The notes beneath the pieces are model-generated. The model was not told where the DNA came from. It searched no databases and saw nothing but the letters and a program-made list of their open reading frames with translations. Below, piece by piece: positions 1-6,427 of a DNA stretch of 6,427 bases (its first letter is position 1; the number at the start of each line of letters is the position of its first letter). Source of the stretch: Thiohalomonas sp. (GTDB taxonomy: Bacteria > Pseudomonadota > Gammaproteobacteria > GRL18); contig JAIVER010000073.1 of NCBI GenBank assembly GCA_023864145.1, positions 1-6,427 of the forward strand, given 5' to 3'. A program made the position numbers and the translations under genes.

Positions 1-70
1 TTTACCGAGCATTGGAAAATCATTAGATTCTCGAATTAATGATAATTTCCAAGTGTTCGATCCTGCATTT
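1..70. other. Unidentified left edge next to the transposase remnant
   Basis: Homology to the transposase stops near position 80, and nothing to the left of that is recognisable. Two frames are open here. On the plus strand a frame from base 2 reads LPSIGKSLDSRINDNFQVF and ends at a TGA at 77-79, so it could be the 3' end of a rightward gene. On the minus strand another frame (NQLENAGSNTWKLSLIRES and on) stays open to the window edge. At most one is likely to be real, and the piece is too short to choose. It marks a breakpoint: this is not the normal C-terminus of the transposase family. Confidence 0.3.
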
Positions 71-420
71 TCAAGTTGATTGGGTATAACCTCCCCAACC
101 CCATTGATTTTTTAATTCATCAAAATTATTTTCACAATCAGCACGGTCTCGATAATGTTGAAAAATAGTGACAATATCATCTTCTAAATCAGTCACCAAA
201 ACAGAGTATTCATAAGCTCGGATATCTTCAGGGCCATCGACTAATGCAAGCTGCTGTTGCAGTTGATTTTGAGTTTCAAAACCAATGATGTTATCACTGG
301 ATAAACGTCGTCTGACAATAACTACTCGCCCTCTTTTTCCCAACCTTGCAATTGAAGTTGATCTTCTTTAGCTTCCCATTCTTTGTTAATATAAGTCCAC
401 TTTCCTAACTCATGATGCTT
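71..420 (-). pseudogene. IS1380/IS4-like DDE transposase remnant, frameshifted and truncated at both ends
   Basis: This is the C-terminal part of a cut-and-paste DDE transposase, read leftwards. The diagnostic piece is YRDRADCENNFDELK, which fits the Y-(2)-R-(3)-E-(6)-K signature around the catalytic glutamate of IS4-superfamily enzymes, followed by NQWGWGGYT, typical of IS1380-like members. Upstream, WEAKEDQLQLQGWEKE lies in one frame and runs into a TAG at 322-324. RVVIVRRRL and everything after it lies in the neighbouring frame, so one base was probably lost near 325-335. The apparent start of the second frame is an internal TTG, not a real initiation site. The N-terminal two thirds, with the first catalytic aspartates, is missing. 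Family similarity is lost after GGYT and a TGA follows at 71-73. The piece cannot encode an active enzyme. The first few codons on its right side (418 down to about 403) may instead be the old tail of dam. Family assignment is from motifs recognised by eye. Confidence 0.8.
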
Positions 421-471
421 GTATACCCATGACCTATGAAAATCAAGCATTTTCATAGGTCATGGGTATAC
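421..471. repeat. Perfect 51-bp palindromic miniature element (MITE-like) at the dam 3' end
   Basis: Bases 421-443 and 449-471 are exact reverse complements (23 bp) around the 5-base spacer CAAGC. The outer ends read GTATACCC and GGGTATAC. Bases 434-470 recur exactly, in inverted orientation, at 6341-6377, which shows this is a dispersed repeat and not a local hairpin. The element overlaps the last codons of dam: Tyr-Thr-His-Asp-Leu and the TGA come from it. If one TA plus the 45 bases 424-468 are removed, dam reads on as LALYK, the conserved Dam ending, which suggests insertion at TA with TA duplication (422-423 and 469-470), as IS630/Tc1-type elements do. In the dam transcript it would form a long hairpin, but no U-run follows, so it is not an ordinary intrinsic terminator. 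It is too short to encode anything. Confidence 0.85.
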
Positions 472-1295
472 AGGGCAAGCACTTCTAATGCTTTAGTTCT
501 TTTATCTGCTTTACAACTGATATTTCTTTGTACTGAAAATTCACTTAATTCTGCTTTTTTGTATATTTCTCTTGTATAGTCAGTCAAATGGTTCGATATC
601 AGGACTGGAATTCCTCTGTTTGCTGTCTCTTGTGCCAAGATAGCCAAGTGTGCCTGTTTTTCCATTGAAAAAGCATTCTTTTCATACTGGAATGATGAAT
701 TACTCTCATTTAGTGGGACATAGGGGGGATCACAGTAGATAACATCTCCTTTTTTAGCATTCCTCATGGTTGTTGTGTAATCACTTAAAAGAAATTCTGC
801 ATTGACAGTTTTGCTGGCAAATATTTCCATTCTTTCTCTAGGCAAAGTGACCTTTTTATATTTGCCGACAGGGACATTAAATTTCCCGCTTTTATTATAT
901 CGGCATAGACCATTATATCCGTGTTTATTTAAATACAGGAATAATGCTGCGCGAAGTCTTTTACTTTTAGTCTTATTAAAACGCTCTCTAAATTCATAAT
1001 ATTTTTCAGGAGTATTGTTGCTAGTAATAAAATATTTCTTACAGTAATTTATGAATTCTATGTTATCTTTTTGTAAGTGATGGTATAAATTAATGAGATC
1101 CGAGTTGGTATCACAAATTAAGCTATCTTTATAATTGGTGTTAAGAAAGACTGCAGCAGAACCACAAAAAGGTTCTATTAATCTGTCACCCTCAGGCAAA
1201 AGGTGTGTGATCCTATCAATGATACTTCTTTTATTGCCAGCCCATTTTAAAAAGGGTTGTATCACTTTGTGTTCAGTTTGAGGAGAGTTTTTCAC
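453..1295 (-). CDS. dam: DNA adenine methyltransferase (Dam, GATC-specific), C-terminus altered by a repeat
   Basis: The 280-residue protein transfers a methyl group from S-adenosylmethionine to N6 of adenine, by homology in GATC. In order it shows FLKWAGNK (15-22, motif X), EPFCGSA (41-47, SAM-binding motif I), YGYNGLCRYN-type recognition segment as HGYNGLCRYNKSGKFNVP (125-142), DPPY (189-192, catalytic motif IV) and PVLISNH, all matching E. coli Dam closely over nearly its whole length (278 residues there). No restriction endonuclease gene adjoins it, so it looks like a solitary Dam. The start is GTG at 1293-1295, 7 bp after the argA stop, with no convincing Shine-Dalgarno, so translation is probably coupled to argA. 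The conserved ending LALYK is changed to LALYTHDL by the palindromic repeat, which also provides the stop. All catalytic motifs are upstream of the change, so activity is probably kept. A phage-derived Dam is possible but the similarity to chromosomal Dam is strong. Confidence 0.93.
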   Translation of the reverse strand: MKNSPQTEHKVIQPFLKWAGNKRSIIDRITHLLPEGDRLIEPFCGSAAVFLNTNYKDSLICDTNSDLINLYHHLQKDNIEFINYCKKYFITSNNTPEKYYEFRERFNKTKSKRLRAALFLYLNKHGYNGLCRYNKSGKFNVPVGKYKKVTLPRERMEIFASKTVNAEFLLSDYTTTMRNAKKGDVIYCDPPYVPLNESNSSFQYEKNAFSMEKQAHLAILAQETANRGIPVLISNHLTDYTREIYKKAELSEFSVQRNISCKADKRTKALEVLALYTHDL

Positions 1296-1302
1296 AGATT
1301 TT

Positions 1303-2709
1303 TTATAGTTCTTTTACAAAAACGGCTGAGTTTCGTTGATAGTTGTACAGGGCTTGCTTTTCATCAGCTATGTCCTGTAATGACTTCTTACTAAAGCCAT
1401 GTTCTATAAACCAGTGAGTTGCCTGTGTTGTCAGGATGAATAATTCTTTTAAGTTTTTCTTTTGTGCTTCTTTACAGATGTGGGCAAATAATTTTTCGCC
1501 TCGACCCTGTGATTGATATTCAGATGTGATAGCCAAGCAGGCTATTTCAGCCTGTTGTTTATTATCAAAAAGATAAAGGGCAGCACATCCTATGATCTGT
1601 TTTTCACGTTCGATGATATAAAAATTTTTTATTTCAGTCTCAAGACGTTCTCGAGAGCGTTTCACCAGGAGCCCGGAATTTTCTAATGGTTTTATTAATT
1701 CTATAATACCATTTACATCTTCAATATTGGCTGAACGGATATCTTCGAGGTGATCTGTGCTAACTAGCGTGCCGATACCTCTTTGGGTAAATAATTCCAG
1801 TAAAAGGGAACCCTCGATATTGCGATCAATTATATGGACTCTTTGAACACCCATTTTACTGGCATGACTTATGCGTTGATAGTGGCGGATAATATCACTT
1901 TGTTTTGTATCTCCTGCATTAATTATTGTATTGAGTTCTTGTGTAGTGATCTCATGTAATAATTTTTTTTCATTATCAAAGATACCCCGTGTATCATCAA
2001 TAAAAATTAATTTGTCTGCGCTCAGTTCAATTGAGCTAAGTGTTGCCAGATCTTCACCATTGATATTAAAAATTTCTCCTGTGGGTGAATAACCTACGGG
2101 GGATAATAAAATGACATCACCACCATTGAGAGAATATTTAATTGCGCTGGTATCTATTTTTCTAATGTCACCTGTATGTAAATAATCAACACCGCCAATT
2201 ATTCCTTTTGGTCTGGCTATAACATAGTTACCGGAAATAATATTTATTTGTGAACCAGCCATGGGGGTATATTTTAAACTGGTTGAAAAAAGTGCTTCTA
2301 TATCTATGCGTATACTACCTGAAACTTCTTTAATAACTTGCATGACTTTATTGTCGGTAATGCGTAAGCCATCAAAAAATTCTGACTGGATATTGGCCTC
2401 ATTGAGGCGTTTTTCAATTTGATTTCGGGCACCATGTACCAGAACCAGTTTGACGCTCAGACTATTAAGCAGGGTGATATCATGTACAAACGACGGGAAT
2501 TCATTATCCGCCAGTATATCGCCACTAAAATAAATGACGAAAGTCTGATCTCTAAAGGCATTGATATAGGGGGCGGCATTTCTAAACTGTTCTACAAAAC
2601 TAAGATCAGCAACTGGATCAGAGGCATTAGTTAAAGACTCATTTAGCAAAGAGCCTTTAGCTGATGGTAACAAAGAGTCATTGAGTATTTTTGTGTTAGA
2701 ATTAGCCAT
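1303..2709 (-). CDS. argA: N-acetylglutamate synthase (amino-acid N-acetyltransferase, ArgA type)
   Basis: This enzyme makes N-acetyl-L-glutamate from glutamate and acetyl-CoA, the first step of arginine synthesis, in the cytoplasm. The 468 residues hold an amino-acid-kinase-like domain from about 38 to 300 (FVEQFRNAAPYINAFR at 38-53, VLVHGARNQI at 89-98) and a C-terminal GNAT domain from about 325. The acetyl-CoA loop is QSQGRG (399-404), followed by the typical THWFIEHGF. This is the classical bacterial ArgA design, where the kinase-like domain carries arginine feedback control in the family. It is longer than E. coli ArgA (443) because of about 37 extra N-terminal residues containing a repeated L-N-D/E-S-L motif. 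The first clear family motif only starts at 38, but no other ATG precedes it (only internal TTG codons at 13 and 21). It is followed 7 bp later by dam on the same strand, apparently co-transcribed, and is divergent from the symporter gene. No strong Shine-Dalgarno precedes the ATG. Confidence 0.92.
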   Translation of the reverse strand: MANSNTKILNDSLLPSAKGSLLNESLTNASDPVADLSFVEQFRNAAPYINAFRDQTFVIYFSGDILADNEFPSFVHDITLLNSLSVKLVLVHGARNQIEKRLNEANIQSEFFDGLRITDNKVMQVIKEVSGSIRIDIEALFSTSLKYTPMAGSQINIISGNYVIARPKGIIGGVDYLHTGDIRKIDTSAIKYSLNGGDVILLSPVGYSPTGEIFNINGEDLATLSSIELSADKLIFIDDTRGIFDNEKKLLHEITTQELNTIINAGDTKQSDIIRHYQRISHASKMGVQRVHIIDRNIEGSLLLELFTQRGIGTLVSTDHLEDIRSANIEDVNGIIELIKPLENSGLLVKRSRERLETEIKNFYIIEREKQIIGCAALYLFDNKQQAEIACLAITSEYQSQGRGEKLFAHICKEAQKKNLKELFILTTQATHWFIEHGFSKKSLQDIADEKQALYNYQRNSAVFVKEL

Positions 2710-2717
2710 ATATCTTG

Positions 2718-2723
2718 ATTATA
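2718..2723 (-). promoter_or_regulatory. Candidate -10 box for argA-dam
   Basis: On the minus strand the bases read TATAAT, a perfect sigma-70 -10 hexamer, with 8 bases between it and the argA ATG. No good TTGACA-like box is seen 16-18 bp upstream. If used, transcription would start within a base or two of the ATG, giving an almost leaderless mRNA, which would fit the lack of a ribosome-binding site. In AT-rich DNA such a hexamer can arise by chance, so the call is tentative. Confidence 0.35.
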
Positions 2724-2750
2724 TCATTGTTTGTGGACTATTAAGCTATT

Positions 2751-4302
2751 ATGTCGTTATCCTTTCCTGATTTATTTGCTCTAATTGTTTATCTAAGTAT
2801 TGTTATGGCCATTGGCCTTTATTTTTCCAGGAAAAACACCAGTACTGAAGAATATTTTGTTGGAGGGCGTTCTTTTTCCGGGTGGGTTATCGGTTTGAGT
2901 CTTGTTGGTACTTCTATCAGCTCTATTACCTTTCTTGCTTATCCGGGAGATGCCTTTAAAACGGCCTGGTTACGTTATTTACCTAACTTAATGCTGCCGA
3001 TTGCAATTTTTATTGCCGCTTATGTTTTTCTGCCTTTTTTTCGTCGTGGTAATACCATTACAGCCTATGAATATCTGGAACATCGTTTTGGCCCATCAAT
3101 ACGTGTCTATGCTGCTCTGATTTTTATTATAGGGCAGTTAGTTCGTATTAGTCTTATTTTATACCTTCTATCGTTATTGATTCATGAGTTAACGGGCTTA
3201 TCCCCGGAAATGTCCATTATTCTTGCTGGTGTTTTTGTTGCGGTGTATACAATTGTAGGCGGTATTGATGCGGTAATATGGACTGATGTATTACAGACTA
3301 TAGTATTAATGATTGGTGGTTTATTTTGTCTGGGTGTTATCATTAGCAGCTTGCCAGGAGGTTTGGAACAGATCATCACTATTGCCTCAGAGCAGGGGAA
3401 GCTAGGCTTTTCTGAGTTACGTGACGGGCAATTGGTGCCTATCGAATGGTCGTTTTCTCTACAGGACAAAACAGGCTCTATGCTCTTATTGGTGGGTTTA
3501 ACGGGCTGGTTAACAGAATACAGTGCCAACCAAAATACGGTACAGCGTTTTTGTGCTTCAAAAAGTGATGCAGAAGCTCGTAAGGCTATGTTTGTCTGTG
3601 CGTTTACCAGCCTGCCAATTTGGGCCTTTTATATGTTTTTGGGTACTGCACTTTATGTTTTCTTTCAGGTGTTCCCTACAGAAACTGCCAGCCAGATCTT
3701 AAATGGAGAACAAAAAGCAGAACAAATTTTACCTTATTTTATTAATCATTATTTACCTTCTGGTGTTGCCGGCATTGTTATTGCTGCGGCTTTAGCTGCG
3801 GCAAATGTCATCACTGGATTCCAGTATTAATGCAATATCAACAGTTTCTATCGTTGATATTTATCGGCGCTTTTCCCGCTCAGCTAAAAATGATAAGCAT
3901 TATTTGCTGGTTGCTAAACTGATTGCCGTGATTGTTTCTATTATTATGATCCTGGGTGCTCTGCTGTTATTGAATGCAGAAACTAAAACCTTACAGGATA
4001 CGGCAACTATTTTAGTGTCGATTATTTCTGGTGGTGTATTAGGTATTTATTTATTGGGCTTTTTTACTGACCAGGGGGACGCAAGGGCTGTCTGGAGTGG
4101 TTTGATCCTCACAGCATTGTTTACTATATGGGTTATTTTAGCGAAGAAAGAACTACTGCTAGATAGTTGGGTGCTTCCATTTGATCTTTATTATACCGCT
4201 ATCATTGGTAATTTATTAATGTTTGTTATCGGATTTTTTACAGCTCGTTTTATTTTTCAGCGTCAATCGGCTGTAGGGGACATGTCAGTTTCTGGAAAAT
4301 AA
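2751..4302 (+). pseudogene. Sodium:solute symporter (SSS family), split by a +1 frameshift
   Basis: An inner-membrane transporter of the SSS/SLC5 type (LeuT fold, sodium-coupled uptake), substrate not predictable. The first frame runs from ATG 2751 to TAA 3828-3830 (359 codons). The second is open from ATG 3805 to TAA 4300-4302 (165 codons). Joining Ala351 (3801-3803) to the ATG at 3805 gives a normal 516-residue protein. Visible features are about nine hydrophobic helices before the break and four after it, STEEYFVGGRSFSGW (31-45), the SSS motif NQNTVQRF (260-267), and the helix AALAAA-MSSLDSS at the join, whose serines correspond to the Na2 sodium site in vSGLT. As written the first product lacks the last helices and the second has no ribosome-binding site. 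Both halves are otherwise intact, so this is either a very recent mutation or a sequence error. Start choice: the N-terminus fits the first SSS helix, with only weak upstream Shine-Dalgarno. Divergent from argA across 41 bp. Confidence 0.88.
3801..3807 (+). other. Frameshift site in the symporter gene
   Basis: The bases are GCAAATG. Reading GCA AAT GTC leaves the conserved sequence and reaches a stop nine codons on. Skipping one A gives GCA ATG TCA TCA, Ala-Met-Ser-Ser, the expected SSS motif. The simplest event is one extra A in the run at 3803-3805. The run is too short for polymerase slippage, and no known +1 recoding signal (such as a stop codon in a shifty CUU-UGA context) is present, so mutation or sequencing error is preferred over programmed frameshifting. 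Confidence 0.8.
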
Positions 4303-4397
4303 TTTCCCTAGTAAGTCGATATAATGGTTAAATTATTATAAATATTAATTTTGAGCCAATTTACACAATTAACTACTGATTTTTTAAGGATTTTTTT
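4303..4397 (+). promoter_or_regulatory. ilvD leader: AT-rich promoter region with a clear Shine-Dalgarno
   Basis: The 95 bp between the symporter stop and ilvD contain a good Shine-Dalgarno, AAGGA at 4386-4390, 7 bases before the ATG at 4398, which fixes the ilvD start. Possible -10 hexamers are TATAAT at 4320-4325 and TATAAA at 4337-4342, but neither has a convincing -35 box at the right distance, so the promoter itself is uncertain. There is no leader peptide rich in Ile, Val or Leu codons and no attenuator hairpin, so classical ilv attenuation is not supported here. No clear terminator follows the symporter, so readthrough from it is possible. Confidence 0.5.
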
Positions 4398-6254
4398 ATG
4401 CCTGAATACCGTTCAAGAACTAGTACTGCCGGCAGAAACATGGCTGGTGCAAGAGCACTATGGCGTGCAACTGGAATGAAAGATGATGATTTTCAAAAGC
4501 CCATCATTGCTATAGCTAATTCATTTACCCAATTTGTTCCAGGCCATGTGCATTTAAAAGACATGGGGCAGTTAGTGGCCAGAGAAATTGAAAAAGCAGG
4601 TGGTGTTGCAAAAGAGTTTAATACTATAGCCGTTGATGATGGTATTGCCATGGGGCATGATGGTATGTTCTATAGTTTGCCATCTCGTGAAGTGATTTCA
4701 GATGCAGTTGAATATATGTGTAATGCGCATTGTGCTGATGCCTTAGTGTGTATTTCTAATTGTGACAAAATAACACCAGGAATGCTCAATGCTGCTTTGC
4801 GTCTGAATATACCTGTCATTTTTGTCTCTGGCGGCCCCATGGAATCAGGTAAGGTTGTTATGCATGGCAAGGAAGTCCATCTTGATCTGGTTGATGCTAT
4901 GGTTGCCGCGGTGGATGATAAAGTCAGTGATGCTGATACTGATATTATGGAGCGCTCTGCCTGTCCGACCTGCGGCTCTTGTTCGGGTATGTTTACAGCA
5001 AACTCCATGAACTGTTTAACTGAGGCACTGGGTTTATCTTTACCGGGTAATGGTTCATTACTGGCCACTCATGTTGATAGAAAAGAATTGTTTCTAGAAG
5101 CAGGGCGTCGAATTGTTGATTTGGCTAAACGCTATTATGAACAGGATGATGAATCAGTTTTGCCGCGCAATATTGCTAATTTTGAAGCATTTGAAAATGC
5201 CATGAGCCTTGATATTGCGATGGGCGGTTCAACTAACACCATATTGCATCTTCTGGCAGCCGCTCAAGAAGGTAAAATCCCTTTTACTATGGATGATATT
5301 GACAGACTTTCCAGAAAAGTACCGAACTTATGTAAGGTTGCACCCAGTACACAAAAATACCATATGGAAGATGTTCACCGTGCTGGTGGCGTTATGGGTA
5401 TTTTGGGTGAATTATCCAGAGCAGGTTTATTGAATACTGACGTTAAGATGATTCATAGTGATTCAATGGCTGATGCTATTAATCATTATGATATTACGGT
5501 TTCTGAAAATGATGATCTTAGACAAATGTTCATGGCAGGACCAGGCGGAGTTCCTACTCAAGAGGCATTTAGTCAGTCCAAACGCTGCCCAAGTCTGGAT
5601 GATGATCGTAATGAAGGGTGTATCCGAAATAAGGAGCATGCTTATAGTCAGGATGGCGGTTTAGCTGTCCTTTATGGCAATATTGCCATAGATGGTTGCG
5701 TGGTTAAAACTGCCGGAGTGGATGATTCCATTCTATGCTTTACTGGCCCGGTACGAATATTTGAGAGTCAGGATTCAGCCGTTGCTGCAATTTTAGATAA
5801 TCAAATTAAAGCGGGTGATGTGGTTATTATTCGTTATGAAGGTCCTCGTGGTGGTCCAGGTATGCAGGAAATGCTCTATCCAACCAGTTATTTAAAATCT
5901 AAAGGTTTGGGTAAGGCCTGTGCACTATTAACTGATGGTCGTTTTTCGGGGGGAACATCCGGTTTGTCCATTGGACATGCTTCACCTGAAGCCGCAGAAG
6001 GCGGTGCCATTGCTCTGATTGAAGAAGGTGATTTAATTGCTATTGATATCCCTAATCGTAAAATTGATGTTAAAGTCAGTGATGCCGAATTAGAACAGCG
6101 TAGAAAAACCATGGAAGCCAAAGGCGATAATGCCTGGCAGCCGGGAAATCGGGTTCGTCATGTGACTCAGGCACTACAGGCTTATGCCGCTATGACTACA
6201 TCAGCATCACGGGGTGCGGTGAGAGATGTAACACAATTAAAGCGTAAGTTTTAA
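4398..6254 (+). CDS. ilvD: Dihydroxy-acid dehydratase
   Basis: IlvD removes water from 2,3-dihydroxy-isovalerate and 2,3-dihydroxy-3-methylvalerate to give the 2-keto acids that become valine (and leucine) and isoleucine; it is a cytoplasmic iron-sulfur enzyme. The 618 residues match the usual length (616 in E. coli). Both family signatures are complete: [11 protein letters not shown] (122-132) and [12 protein letters not shown] (509-520). Cysteines at 122 and 195 (within CPTCGSCSG, 189-197) fit the [4Fe-4S] ligands, and DDG at 80-82 with D123-K124 fit the metal-binding residues. Numbering through this region equals that of the E. coli enzyme, which supports IlvD over the related Edd (6-phosphogluconate dehydratase) and sugar-acid dehydratases. 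The start is set by AAGGA 7 bases upstream. It appears to be a single-gene unit, closed by its own terminator, and is not in an ilvGMEDA-type operon within this window. Confidence 0.97.
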   Translation: MPEYRSRTSTAGRNMAGARALWRATGMKDDDFQKPIIAIANSFTQFVPGHVHLKDMGQLVAREIEKAGGVAKEFNTIAVDDGIAMGHDGMFYSLPSREVISDAVEYMCNAHCADALVCISNCDKITPGMLNAALRLNIPVIFVSGGPMESGKVVMHGKEVHLDLVDAMVAAVDDKVSDADTDIMERSACPTCGSCSGMFTANSMNCLTEALGLSLPGNGSLLATHVDRKELFLEAGRRIVDLAKRYYEQDDESVLPRNIANFEAFENAMSLDIAMGGSTNTILHLLAAAQEGKIPFTMDDIDRLSRKVPNLCKVAPSTQKYHMEDVHRAGGVMGILGELSRAGLLNTDVKMIHSDSMADAINHYDITVSENDDLRQMFMAGPGGVPTQEAFSQSKRCPSLDDDRNEGCIRNKEHAYSQDGGLAVLYGNIAIDGCVVKTAGVDDSILCFTGPVRIFESQDSAVAAILDNQIKAGDVVIIRYEGPRGGPGMQEMLYPTSYLKSKGLGKACALLTDGRFSGGTSGLSIGHASPEAAEGGAIALIEEGDLIAIDIPNRKIDVKVSDAELEQRRKTMEAKGDNAWQPGNRVRHVTQALQAYAAMTTSASRGAVRDVTQLKRKF

Positions 6255-6260
6255 CTGAAT

Positions 6261-6302
6261 AACGAGCAGTTTTAATTATAAAACTGGTCGTTTTATTTTT
6301 TT
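6261..6302 (+). terminator. Rho-independent terminator of ilvD
   Basis: Bases 6261-6273 (AACGAGCAGTTTT) pair with 6280-6292 (AAAACTGGTCGTT) over 13 positions with a single G-G mismatch, leaving a 6-base loop. The stem is followed by a T-rich tract, TTTTATTTTTTT at 6291-6302. It lies 6 bp after the ilvD stop. The stem is AT-rich but long, and the A-run on the 5' side of the loop would also give some activity on the other strand. Confidence 0.88.
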
Positions 6303-6340
6303 GTGCCACAATATGTAGTAGTTAAAGAAAAAAAACTAAC

Positions 6341-6377
6341 TATACCCATGACCTATGAAAATGCTTGATTTTCATAG
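6341..6377 (+). repeat. Truncated, inverted second copy of the palindromic repeat
   Basis: These 37 bases equal the reverse complement of 434-470 with no difference, spacer included (GCTTG here, CAAGC there). The full left arm from TATACCC is present, but the right arm stops after CATAG, so only a 10-bp stem (6353-6362 with 6368-6377) remains and the last bases expected from the 421-471 copy are replaced by AGAAGAAG. It begins 38 bp after the ilvD terminator tract. Relative to its upstream gene (ilvD) it has the same orientation as the other copy has to dam. Confidence 0.85.
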
Positions 6378-6427
6378 AGAAGAAGCTCAAAATTATCCAA
6401 TGACGCAAATTACTCTCACAGCCCATG
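6378..6427 (+). other. Open frame running off the right edge, unidentified
   Basis: From the ATG inside the repeat (6355) a frame stays open to the window end, reading MKMLDFHREEAQNYPMTQ and then ITLTAH. A second in-frame ATG lies at 6400-6402. Neither has a good Shine-Dalgarno at normal distance; GAGAAGAAG is too far from the second. The words MTQITLTAH faintly recall the first residues of IS1380-type transposases, but nine residues are not enough to assign it. It may be the start of a mobile-element gene or just non-coding DNA. Confidence 0.2.

Noticed and set aside
71..343. A 90-codon frame as an independent gene
   Set aside because: Its start is an internal TTG, and the sequence upstream of it in another frame (QLQLQGWEKE) is plainly part of the same transposase; it is a frameshifted remnant.
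421..471. The palindrome as an intrinsic terminator for argA-dam
   Set aside because: The hairpin is long and perfect, but on the transcript it is followed by AAGCATCATGAG with no U-tract, and the same unit recurs elsewhere as a dispersed repeat.
2419..2634. Plus-strand 71-codon frame inside argA
   Set aside because: Lies opposite the conserved ArgA kinase-like domain and shows no motif or start signal.
3182..3529. Minus-strand open frame opposite the symporter
   Set aside because: Shadow frame over a well-conserved coding region, with no recognisable protein motif and no ribosome-binding site.
3795..3830. Programmed +1 frameshifting in the symporter gene
   Set aside because: There is no stop codon or rare codon in a shifty context, no stimulatory Shine-Dalgarno-like element and only a run of three A; a mutation or sequence error is simpler.
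4303..4397. ilv-type attenuator or riboswitch before ilvD
   Set aside because: No leader peptide, no alternative hairpins and no U-tract; the leader is short and AT-rich.
4670..5068. Minus-strand and other alternative frames within ilvD
   Set aside because: All are overlaid on the strongly conserved IlvD frame and resemble no family; codon shadows of a long gene.
434..6377. A true composite transposon carrying the four genes
   Set aside because: Cargo is core metabolism, one transposase is a dead fragment, the other side is unproven, and no outer target duplication can be seen; reported only as a possibility to check.

Overview
This is an AT-rich bacterial chromosomal segment, most probably from a gammaproteobacterium. 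The adenine methyltransferase and dihydroxy-acid dehydratase align almost residue for residue with E. coli Dam and IlvD, and a two-domain ArgA is typical of that class. The exact lineage cannot be told from the window.

Layout, left to right. Positions 1-70 are an unidentified edge. Positions 71-420 hold a decayed, leftward transposase remnant (IS1380/IS4-like DDE, C-terminal third only, frameshifted). Positions 421-471 are a perfect 23+5+23 palindrome, a miniature mobile repeat that overlaps the 3' end of the next gene. Next come two leftward genes in a tight pair, argA (N-acetylglutamate synthase, 1303-2709) and then dam (GATC adenine methyltransferase, 453-1295), 7 bp apart. A 41-bp divergent intergenic region follows. 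It is succeeded by a rightward sodium:solute symporter gene broken by a +1 frameshift (2751-4302), a 95-bp leader with a clear Shine-Dalgarno, and ilvD (dihydroxy-acid dehydratase, 4398-6254) with a strong intrinsic terminator (6261-6302). Near the right edge (6341-6377) lies a second, truncated and inverted copy of the palindromic repeat.

Functions: argA (arginine) and ilvD (branched-chain amino acids) are core biosynthetic genes. Dam would act in methyl-directed DNA functions. The symporter substrate is unknown. The genes do not form one pathway, and no new multi-gene system is evident. The most interesting signal is the repeat. Taking it out of the dam 3' end at a TA dinucleotide restores the conserved Dam ending LALYK and would extend the dam frame in phase into the transposase remnant. 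That supports a TA-targeted miniature element that has re-cut the C-terminus and supplied the stop codon of a chromosomal methyltransferase. The other notable point is a single-base frameshift in the symporter, exactly in front of its sodium-site helix motif.
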